The notes beneath the pieces are model-generated. The model searched no databases and was not told the DNA's origin. It was given only the letters and a program-made list of their open reading frames with translations. From assembly GCA_028622995.1 (NCBI GenBank), contig JAJQJQ010000041.1, forward strand, positions 186,001 to 250,000: a stretch of 64,000 nucleotides of DNA, given 5' to 3'. The stretch is from Panagrolaimus kolymaensis (lineage: Eukaryota; Nematoda; Chromadorea; Rhabditida; Panagrolaimidae). Below, in pieces: positions 53,201 to 59,355 of the stretch. Each line of letters opens with the position of its first letter. The stretch's first letter is position 1. A program made the translations under genes and the position numbers.

Positions 53201-56200
53201 TGTTTCAAAACCATTGCCATCTAATATTCTCGATAGTGATGAAGATTCAGAAAGTAAAACTTCTGAAGTTTCAACTGATTCTGAAATTAGCGATTCGTCA
53301 TCTGATGGCATGGATATAACAGATATTGATTAAAGATAATTTTGTATTTCTTGAATTGTTGAATAATAAAAATGTCATGTGGCTCATCTCCCACATTCTT
53401 CTGCTGCAAACTCTCTTCATTGTGCTTCCTCTTTCATTCAAACTTTGCGCTCCTCTTGATTGTCCTGTAACGAAACAGCCAGCAAGATGGCAGCCTATTT
53501 GCATACTTTTGTTTGCTTTACTTTTGTCTCACTTTGTGATTAGTAGTTGTGTTACATGTTTGTCTGTGCTGGTTGTTAATTGTGTCTCCTGAATAAAGAC
53601 GTTTGTGAATATGTTCTTGTTTTATTTGGAAGATCCCAGCTACAGCAGATGCAACCAACTCCCAAGGACTATCTATCTAAACCTCGACGACACCAATATC
53701 TTATCTGTCACCGCGTGACATGGAGGTCCTACCCGGACTGATCCTGTCTTGATGAAATTGCTGCACCAATGGAGTCAAAGGAACAGCTGAACTATTTGAT
53801 GATGATGATACTGGTGAACTCTTGGTTATGGTGGAATGCTCTTTGGTCCTCATCTCAATCGTGGAATTATGGATTGAATCGAAGTCAAACAACCTCGTGA
53901 ATATGAACTGCTTATGGAGAAGCCGACAATGAATATGATGTACTACTGGAATGAAGAATCTGAACTTGGTAAAGAACCTATGGAAAAACTCTGATTGAAT
54001 TGTGAAAATGAAACTCTGTTGTTTATGTAAAGAAAACTCTGTGAATTGTTAATGCTCTTTTATGTTATGAAAATGATGTGAATCTCGTCGAAAGAAAAGT
54101 GGATATGTGGATCTGATGTAAGCCATGGAGGCTCGAAGGACTGTAGCCCTCGTTCGTGGTATGTATGTGTTTCATGAGGCTCGATGGACTGAAGCGCTCC
54201 GATATGAATTCATGGAGGTTACGTGGTGAAGCGAGCCCTCGTCGTGGATGCTGGTTAGCGGCACATACTGGTTGGATGTTATATCGATGATTTGTTGTTT
54301 TGATGTGATTATTGGACGTACTCTTGCTTTACTGGTATGATCTTGATATTGTGTTCTTGTTATGGTTCAACAATGGTATGATCGATGGCTTTTATGAATG
54401 ATCCTGATTTCGTTATGATCGAATGCTTCAATGACAGCAGGTAAAATATCAACTTGCTTGTTCTCGTTGCCCCTGTGCTGATCGTATGACAGCTTATGTC
54501 CAAATTGATTGCTAGTGATATGGATGAAGATGGTTATGTTCGTATGGTACTTATGGCGAAGGAATATATCTTGGATGCAGACTCGATTGAACCTTACAGC
54601 ATTTATGCTTAATGTCTTGTACTGATGCCGATACCGATATGGAGAAAGATGCTTGTTCCAAAGAAATATGTTATGAAAGGATATTCTATGATCCAGAAAT
54701 GTGAATGGTTTCAACTTCGTGGTTTGGTCGTATGCTTGCTTACAAAATGTGAGGACACATTTTAGATGGGGTGGCGGCGTGTCATGTGGCTCATCTCCCA
54801 CATTCTTCTGCTGCAAACTCTCTTCATTGTGCTTCCTCTTTCATTCAAACTTTGCGCTCCTCTTGATTGTCCTGTAACGAAACAGCCAGCAAGATGGCAG
54901 CCTATTTGCATACTTTTGTTTGCTTTACTTTTGTCTCACTTTGTGATTAGTAGTTGTGTTACATGTTTGTCTGTGCTGGTTGTTAATTGTGTCTCCTGAA
55001 TAAAGACGTTTGTGAATATGTTCTTGTTTTATTTGGAAGATCCCAGCTACAGCAGATGCAACCAACTCCCAAGGACTATCTATCTAAACCTCGACGACAC
55101 CAATATCTTATCTGTCACCGCGTGACATAAAAACCTTAAAAACAAAAAAGAGTAAAGATATAAAAAAACCAAACATACCTAAAACATGTGTAACAAAATA
55201 AGTTGAAGTTCATCATTGTTCTTTCCATGATTCCAAAATGTAAATAATCTAAAATTATTTCCTCGACTAACGTTTTCAGCTTTCCGAGGAAATAGTAAAA
55301 AGGGTCGGAATTTTATAAAGTCTTGCATTTTATAATAAAACCAGCGAATAATAACCGGTAAAATGACATAGACATCAATTATTTACACATTTATCTACAA
55401 CAATAACTATCTAATGTCCAATAAAAACAAGAATTTGTGATGTCAAAAAGGATGGATTTTATTGAATTTCCAAAATCTTTGCTGCAAATTTTGTCTCCTG
55501 CATAAACGAACACATCGCCAGTTCGGGACAAACCCGCGCAAAATTCAAAAATGAAACAATTGAAAAAAACAGAAAGTGTAGTCGTCCTTTAATAACATAA
55601 AACTGCTACAACCCTTGTAAAGGGGATCATTAGAATAAATCCTGAATGTTTTTAAAAAATGGTATTATACAATTTTATTAAACTAAAATTTTTTTAACTG
55701 AAATATAAAAACAACGATTTTAAAATTAAATAAAACTGCTTATCATATTCTGTTTTGGTTTAAATATATTATTACAAACTGTATACATAAGACTTAATTG
55801 TTTTTTTGTAAACAAAAAACTTTTCAATGTTTGGATTTAAAACTGTGAAAACACAAAAACAATTGGGAATAATTTTTTTAATTTAGGTTGAATAGCACAA
55901 TTACCTTACAAGAAAGAAAAGGCAAAATTAAACTGTGTATTTCGTTTCATGGTTTTAACAAAAAACTTCCCTAATTATGAATAATTTAAACAAAACTGCG
56001 ATAAGTTTTTGCAAAAGTCAGAAGAAAAATCGCGTTTTCTTTTTAAAAAAATTTTCCATTTTTTTCCAAATAATAATTTATTTTAATTTTAAACTGAATT
56101 GAATAAATTTCGAACAAAATTAAAATTTTCTATAGTAAATAATTAACTGAGTGATTTCGTTTATTTTGTTTTTATATTTCTTGTCATAAGTTTTTTTAGT

Positions 56201-56367
56201 GGCACAAAATCAGTGAGAAAATAATTAATTAAAACTGTTATTTATTTAAATTACAAAACATTTCTTCCAAATTTTTAAATTAATCTCCGAATTTTTAGGT
56301 CCTCGAACAAGAAGATATGAATCATCGAGAATCCATACTTGCTTCAAAACCTGAAAGTGTCGTTTAA
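28832..56367 (+). CDS. egl-8: Phospholipase C beta (EGL-8 orthologue), whole gene
   Basis: Gq-effector phosphoinositide phospholipase C: cleaves PIP2 to IP3 and diacylglycerol at the plasma membrane; in C. elegans EGL-8 promotes neurotransmitter release. Nineteen exons: 28832-29277, 30881-31016, 31192-31278, 31429-31532, 32155-32318, 33626-34086, 35768-35954, 36235-36924, 38182-38253, 38312-38400, 39794-40006, 40949-41248, 42766-43574, 45014-45116, 45314-45814, 47097-47390, 48370-48716, 48780-48855, 56299-56367. They sum to 5148 bases, 1715 codons plus TAA, with matching phase throughout. Domains in order: PH, EF-hand region, catalytic X, low-complexity linker, catalytic Y, C2, C-terminal coiled coil. 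Introns make up over 80% of the locus and carry the motif array antisense. Intron 11 needs a GC donor. The exon 8 donor (GTTCGG) is weak, so the linker is the least certain part. The last residues ESVV fit a class I PDZ ligand. Confidence 0.93.
30881..32318 (+). CDS. egl-8: egl-8 exons 2-5: EF-hand region
   Basis: Exons 30881-31016, 31192-31278, 31429-31532 and 32155-32318 encode the four EF-hand-like repeats that in PLC-beta support the catalytic barrel. Exon 2 starts with [20 protein letters not shown], typical of the family. The acidic Ca2+-ligand loops are degenerate, as is usual for PLC-beta. Introns 2 and 3 are short (175 and 150 bases) while intron 5 is 1.3 kb and contains a small hAT-like element. 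Confidence 0.88.
32341..32423. mobile_element. hAT-like MITE with perfect 8-bp target duplication
   Basis: 83-bp element with ends TAGGGTTGTC and, inverted, TATGGTTGTC, plus inner TTTCCCCGG/TTTCCCGGG pairing. It is flanked on both sides by ATTGGGGA (32333-32340 and 32424-32431). An 8-bp duplication is the hallmark of hAT transposition. It lies 22 bases inside egl-8 intron 5, leaving the donor intact. It has no coding capacity. Confidence 0.8.
33626..34086 (+). CDS. egl-8: egl-8 exon 6: catalytic X domain
   Basis: Encodes the first half of the TIM barrel. Visible active-site residues: His in SSHNTY (about residue 356) with the neighbouring Asn as Ca2+ ligand, Glu and Asp in VELDAWD (about 386 and 388), the second catalytic His in THGKAM (about 400), and Glu in LSFENHC (about 436). 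All match the family, so the enzyme should be active. The acceptor TTTTTATAG joins a split Gly codon. Confidence 0.93.
35768..40006 (+). CDS. egl-8: egl-8 exons 7-11: X-Y linker
   Basis: Exon 7 (35768-35954) starts [20 protein letters not shown], the conserved end of the X domain, then turns acidic. Exon 8 (36235-36924) is a His/Gln-, Gly- and Ser-rich low-complexity stretch with several poly-Gly runs. Exons 9-11 (38182-38253, 38312-38400, 39794-40006) add a Pro-rich piece, a Lys-rich piece and a hydrophilic piece ending RQKQGKK. In PLC-beta this linker plugs the active site and confers autoinhibition; here it is long. Frame 8 also stays open 27 bases past the chosen donor to a TAA at 36948, so a truncated isoform is possible. 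Confidence 0.75.
40949..43574 (+). CDS. egl-8: egl-8 exons 12-13: catalytic Y domain and C2 domain
   Basis: Exon 12 (40949-41248) contains the start of the Y half barrel, ending [18 protein letters not shown]. Exon 13 (42766-43574) continues [15 protein letters not shown] and [14 protein letters not shown], all signature segments of PLC Y domains. The C2 domain follows, from about [13 protein letters not shown] to LKTYVP. The segment after C2 begins the C-terminal extension. Intron 12 is 1.5 kb and filled with minus-oriented motif units. Confidence 0.93.
45014..48855 (+). CDS. egl-8: egl-8 exons 14-18: C-terminal coiled-coil domain
   Basis: Exons 45014-45116, 45314-45814, 47097-47390, 48370-48716 and 48780-48855. 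Exons 14 and 15 are Ser/Thr-rich and basic; exons 16-18 are Lys/Glu/Gln-rich with the long helices typical of the PLC-beta distal CTD, which binds Gq and membranes. Intron 17 is only 63 bases, whereas the next intron is 7.4 kb because of a transposon. Confidence 0.88.
45829..45890. repeat. Short duplicated block, copy 1 (second at 57481-57543)
   Basis: GGATGTTGTTTCACC followed by a T/A run and TTTTGCTGCC, just inside egl-8 intron 15. A near copy, in the same order, lies beyond the egl-8 end. Origin unknown. Confidence 0.6.
49841..50009 (+). repeat. Left terminal inverted repeat of the Kolobok-like element
   Basis: 169 bp, the inverse of 55420-55588 with no difference seen on reading. Preceded by TTAA. 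Confidence 0.9.
50212..50790 (+). CDS. P2X7 C-terminal-like (ballast) zinc domain protein of the transposon
   Basis: Frame from ATG 50212 to TGA 50790, 192 residues; the frame extends upstream without an earlier ATG. It contains [11 protein letters not shown] then ECVCC, the cysteine cluster that binds zinc in the cytoplasmic domain of P2X7 receptors. Towards the end come [29 protein letters not shown] and NYTGF, which are close to the family signature. No transmembrane part of a P2X channel is present. Stand-alone P2X7-like domains are often found with animal and other transposons; the role in transposition is unknown. The transposase ATG follows 54 bases later, so the two may be separate genes or alternative products of one transcript. 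Confidence 0.85.
   Translation: MSNKIIPYAFFPKKNSYRGHHVKNTKHCQLLDVDIETLDESMKWCSCDCCELMSTPRECVCCINVNESSNQYAQNWRTFVMNQHECYSRCKKIVDIVTNTMEIDAFILIDQLRLQEKAKYERRFYVDEYALADPQAKYRFACYRKITMLVHKTLGLGSRVELPSCIVKFIRDKYPSANGNYTGFENVEWDED
50844..53333 (+). CDS. THAP-domain transposase (Kolobok-like)
   Basis: Six exons, 50844-51131, 51175-51834, 51884-52166, 52207-52673, 52718-52947 and 52994-53333, join in phase to 755 codons plus TAA. The N terminus is a C2CH THAP zinc finger: C-x2-C at residues 4 and 7, W in KEWAHVLG, then C-x2-H in LCIDHF, ending with VPLPNL. A linker with three FDYHDNG-like repeats and a C-x2-C...C-x2-C stretch (FCPDCG, YYCWECP) follows. The catalytic core shows [28 protein letters not shown], then VENFNSLA and [12 protein letters not shown]. 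This supplies conserved acidic residues as expected of a DDE/D enzyme, though I cannot assign which is which. No stop or frameshift is seen, so it may be functional. The tail is acidic and Ser-rich. Confidence 0.88.
51334..51396 (+). repeat. Coding minisatellite, three 21-bp units
   Basis: Three units of about TTTGATTACCATGATAACGG plus one base, encoding an F/L-D-Y-H/I-D-N/Y-acidic-or-Gly repeat in the linker of the transposase. Confidence 0.8.
53373..53720 (+). repeat. 5' LTR
   Basis: 348 bp, identical on reading to 54780-55127. AATAAA at 53592 may be its poly(A) signal and could also end transposase transcripts. Confidence 0.92.
53721..54779 (+). other. LTR element interior without coding capacity
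   Basis: 1059 bp between the LTRs. It starts with the putative primer binding site. Three loosely similar segments around 54125-54250 share CATGGAGGCTCG/CATGAGGCTCG-like starts and GCCCTCGT-like ends. The only long frame is antisense (54367-54816), looks unlike any retroelement protein and runs into the LTR. Confidence 0.75.
54780..55127 (+). repeat. 3' LTR
   Basis: 348 bp, same sequence as the 5' LTR, preceded by the polypurine tract and followed by the TAAAAA target copy. Confidence 0.92.
55420..55588 (-). repeat. Right terminal inverted repeat of the Kolobok-like element
   Basis: 169 bp, inverse of 49841-50009, followed by TTAA. Confidence 0.9.
56299..56367 (+). CDS. egl-8: egl-8 terminal exon with PDZ-type tail
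   Basis: Acceptor ATTTTTAG, then [18 protein letters not shown] followed by ESVV and TAA. Phase matches exon 18 exactly. The end S-V-V fits a class I PDZ ligand (S/T-x-hydrophobic), as several PLC-beta enzymes carry. It is separated from exon 18 by 7.4 kb including the transposon, so loss of this splice would remove the tail. Confidence 0.8.
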   Translation, partial: VLEQEDMNHRESILASKPESVV

Positions 56368-57608
56368 CTGAAACACAATTAATTCTTTTTATTATTTTTT
56401 ATGGATTTTAACTGCATCTGGATTTCCATCTTGAATATTCATTTAAAAGCATTCCTTTTTTTTGTTGAAATTTTAATTTATTTTAAACTTTTTCGTTTGT
56501 TTTAAAATTCAGATATATTTGCTCACTTTTTTCCTTTTTTTTGCATGTGAAACACTCCAGATTTTTTTGTTCATTTGAAAAAAAGCCATTTATCCTATAA
56601 CTTTTTTTAAATTACCTATTTTGCATATTTTAACGGGCAGAAAAAATGAGAAAGAAAAGTTATGTTTTTTATTAAAAAAATAATAATTCCATTCTATTTA
56701 TAAAAAAACTGTAGACGTCGTAATCTTTGTTTTCATTTTAAACCATGGATATCAAAATCATTTTTACCCAACCATTCTTTTCTCTTTTTTTTAAATGGAA
56801 AAGAGACAGTAATTAATTAAAATTCGGGCATGTCTAAAATATTTTTTAAACTGTTTTATTTTTAAACTGATTTATCACATTTTCTTTATTTTGTTTTTAA
56901 TTTTTGTTTTGTTTTTATGGAAATAAAAATATTATTATTAAATTTTTAACTGATTGTCGATTTGATTAATTGCGAATGACAAATAGTGAAACTGTGTCGA
57001 ATCTTTAAAAGCCTATGCTAGAGATAAACTGCATTTGTTAAATCAGTGACCAAGAAAAAAAATGTGCCATTAAATTTTATACGCAATTTGACCATATTTA
57101 AGAAAGTTTTACTTCTGACTTTTAATAATTTATAATCTAAAAAAACTGTAATGTTTAGAACATACATAACAGGAAAAAACTGGACACAAAGAACCAAATG
57201 CTTAAGATTATAAATTTTATGATTTTTCAATTAAAACAACTTTTGTAAAATGGTTTATGGCTTTGGCCTATTAATTTCTAAAATAAAACTGTCCCAATTT
57301 CTGATGTTCGGAAAAGCATATATTTCGAGATAAAAATAAATTTTAAAAAAAACTGATATGCCGTAAACATTAAAGGCAAAAATATTCTTTTTTTTTAAAT
57401 AAATTTTTTTATTATTGCATTTAAACTGAAGCTTTGCAGCGGTGATTGCTCAGAAACAAAAAAATTTCATGTTATTTCAAAATATTAAAAATTGGATATT
57501 GTTTCACCTTATTTAAAAAAAATTTTTGCTGCCGAAAAAACTGAAATTTATTAACAACGGGTATTATAATTAGTTGCCATTGATATGCATTTTTTTACAC
57601 TCTGATCC
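56368..57608. other. egl-8 3' flank and last array units
   Basis: No gene supported. It contains the presumed egl-8 3' UTR and the last AAACTG motif units, which stop near 57.54 kb. A second copy of the intron-15 block lies at 57481-57543. Confidence 0.6.
57481..57543. repeat. Short duplicated block, copy 2
   Basis: TTGGATATTGTTTCACC, A/T run, TTTTTGCTGCC; near copy of 45829-45890. Confidence 0.6.
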
Positions 57609-58256
57609 ATGCTGAATCATAAAAACCAAACAAAGTTTTTAAGTTCCAATTCTAATCAATCAAAGAGGCCATTACAAAGTAATACTGCTGCTAAACAAAG
57701 CAAATCACGAGCTAAAAAGCGAAGTAACCCTTCATCAAACACAACATCTACTGCTGGATTAAGGTAAATTTATTGTAGTTGTTATTGATTTATCTTTAAC
57801 ATTTTTAGACTTTCTCGAAGTTCTCAAGATGATGCACAATCAAAAAGTATGGATTCTCTAGGTTTTCATTCTTCCTCAATTACGCTTCAACCAATTCATC
57901 ATCCTGGTGATAATGATATCTTAGATGAACCACCTTCCAAGAGAACTCCAACTTTACATCATATGAAAAATAATCAGTCTAAAACACTTCAAGCATCGAC
58001 ACCAAGTGAAGCTATTGGAGATTCTGTTTCTGCTGGCCTTGTTCTTTCTCCATTGTTTATTCCAGATGCAGATGTTTTGAGAGAAGCTTGTAAAGAATTA
58101 GAAATTGTATTCAATCTTGCTGCTTATGAATATTGGCCAAAAATGAAGATCTCTTCAATTCCATCAAAAGTTGTTTCATTTGAAACTTATCCAACTCAAC
58201 ATATTGATGGCTTCAAACTTCTTTCCATGTTTCTCACTGGTTCAGAATCACAATAA
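57609..58256 (+). CDS. Orphan two-exon gene, hydrophilic protein with conserved-looking C-terminal half
   Basis: Exons 57609-57763 and 57809-58256, GT-AG intron of 45 bases, 200 codons plus TAA; an AATAAA at 58353 follows. The first 110 residues are Ser/Asn/Lys-rich and basic, with clusters such as SRAKKRS and PPSKRTP that could be nuclear targeting signals. The last 75 residues are more structured in composition: a stretch ending SPLFIPDADVLREACKELEI, then FNLAAYEYWPKM. I recognise no domain. Composition is less AT-rich than the introns nearby, and the motif array stops just before it. It could be a lineage-specific gene or the remnant of a mobile element. The small intron and clean joins make it a real exon pair. 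Confidence 0.65.
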
Positions 58257-58616
58257 ACTAAATAATGAAGGATGCTTTCTTGATCCTTCGACGCTGTTCT
58301 GTGTTAAATTACCAAGTTAGTTGGATATTTTTATTTTTAACAAAACAAAACAAATAAAGCTTTTAAAAATGCAAAAATTATTTTTGTGATTAATCTTTTT
58401 TTTATTCAATTTTTTCCTTTTATTTGAATCAATATTTTTAGATGAAATTGTTGAAGTAATAATTTTTTGCTGATAATAATCAATATCAATCATAAAAGCC
58501 TTTCATTGTTTTCTTGAAGAATTAATCAATGAAAAAGCAACGAAAATAAAAATTGTTTGCTTGCTTTAAAAAAAAACAATAAATGGAAACAAAGATTTTT
58601 GTTTGAAGCTGCTTAA

Positions 58617-58809
58617 AGGGCCATAGCTATTTGCAGCCTTTTTGAAATTTCGTTTACGGGAGCTGAACTTTGCGAATGCCAAGCGCGTGTTTGAATTTAA
58701 CGTGTCATTTACTGTAGTTGCACGTAGCTTCAAATTGCCGGTTGGCGAAGTATGAATTCAGCTCCCGTAAAACGAAATTTTGAAAAAGGCATCAAATAGC
58801 TATGTTCCT
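58617..58809. mobile_element. MITE with TTAA flanks
   Basis: 193 bp with inverted ends of about 55-60 bases, imperfect: AGGGCCATAGCTATTTG on the left and, inverted, AGGAACATAGCTATTTG on the right, then GCCTTTTT, AAATTTCG and ACGGGAGCTGAA on both. TTAA lies on both sides (58613-58616, 58810-58813). TTAA targeting and the AGG start resemble the Kolobok-like element at 49841, but the ends are otherwise different. No coding capacity. Confidence 0.8.
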
Positions 58810-58819
58810 TTAAAAGGGG

Positions 58820-59355
58820 TTTATGAAAAAAGAAAAAAGGGATGGATATTTGTGATTTGTTGTTACTTGTTTTTTATTTTTCATACATAAATGTAAGAAG
58901 CATCGAAGACGAGCAGCAAAAAATATTTTCATTTTATTTTTCATTCACAACAAAGTCCAACAAATAAATGACAAAAAAATTTGCAACAAAATATTTAAAC
59001 CGAATTTTTTGATTTTTAAAAATCAGATTCGAGAGAAAAAAAAGTCTTCAACCAACTAAAACAAATTTTCCTTGCATTTATTTTGTTTTTACGGAATTGG
59101 AAATTTTATTAACTTCAATTTTCTTCAAAGATTTTTTAATGCTTTTAAAAAGTTTTGTTTTTCTGTTATAAAAATCATTAAATGCTTGATTGGAAACACA
59201 CAAAGTTTTTTTTAGATTGCTTCATTTATTTATTATTCTTATGAACTACATTAAGAATATTACTACATGAAATGAAAAAGTCAAGATACAAAATTAAATG
59301 GGGATATGACTTTTTTTAAAGGGGAGATAAGCTTGCTGCCGCTGCTGCTTTTTCT
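58820..59355. other. Intergenic, includes vitellogenin 3' UTR
   Basis: AT-rich DNA between the MITE and the vitellogenin stop codon. No motif array and no gene seen. The 3' UTR of the minus-strand gene should lie directly below 59356. Confidence 0.5.

Larger units (their letters stand above)
53373..55127 (+). mobile_element. Non-autonomous LTR retrotransposon (TRIM-like) nested in the transposon
   Basis: Two 348-bp direct repeats, TGTCATG...GTGACA, flank a 1059-bp interior. The 6-bp target TAAAAA is duplicated (53367-53372 and 55128-55133). Directly after the left LTR, TGGAGGTCCTACCCGG fits a tRNA primer binding site (TGG start); I do not assign the tRNA. A purine-rich AGATGGGGTGGCGGCG lies directly before the right LTR as a polypurine tract. 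The interior has no gag, protease, reverse transcriptase or integrase, so it depends on another element. It inserted 40 bases after the transposase stop. LTR ends and PBS form would fit BEL/Pao or Gypsy; superfamily open. Confidence 0.92.
49841..55588 (+). mobile_element. Kolobok-like DNA transposon with intact transposase, split by a nested LTR element
   Basis: Ends are 169-bp inverted repeats that look identical (49841-50009 and 55420-55588), starting AGGACGACTACACTTTCTG and flanked on both sides by TTAA (49837-49840, 55589-55592). TTAA duplication, a THAP finger and this transposase core together fit the Kolobok superfamily; piggyBac shares TTAA but not the protein. Without the nested LTR element the unit is about 3.99 kb. 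It carries two genes on +, a P2X7-domain ORF and a six-exon transposase. It sits in the last intron of egl-8 in the same direction. Identical TIRs and open frames suggest recent arrival. Confidence 0.9.
21342..57545 (-). repeat. Dispersed CAGTTT motif array, minus orientation (AAACTG on +)
   Basis: The same motif as in the left array, on the other strand. In 30001-31000 I count 13 AACTG against one CAGTT on +, and that one is a splice acceptor. In 46001-47000 I count 11 against none. It fills intergenic DNA from 21.3 to 27.7 kb and nearly every long intron of egl-8. It is rare in exons, nearly absent from the transposon at 49841-55588, and stops near 57.54 kb before the orphan gene. Motif-poor islands lie at about 23990-24690, 25410-26075 and 27690-28240. 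Read from the minus strand, egl-8 introns carry the motif antisense to the gene. Confidence 0.8.

Noticed and set aside
54367..54816. 149-residue antisense frame in the LTR element
   Set aside because: It runs from the interior into the 3' LTR, has no retroelement motif and no similarity I recognise.
1613..57545. CAGTTTT read as a splice acceptor (TTTTCAG-like) or branch signal
   Set aside because: It occurs in deserts without genes, is in sense orientation in the receptor gene but antisense in egl-8, and is followed rather than preceded by the T run.
1613..57545. CRISPR-like or satellite array
   Set aside because: Only 6-8 bases recur, spacing runs from about 30 to over 100 bases, and spacers share no length; this is eukaryotic DNA.
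1613..57545. Periodic An/Tn clusters (PATC) as an explanation
   Set aside because: PATCs are A/T runs with a period of about 10 bases and no CTG core or strand polarity; they may coexist but do not explain the motif.
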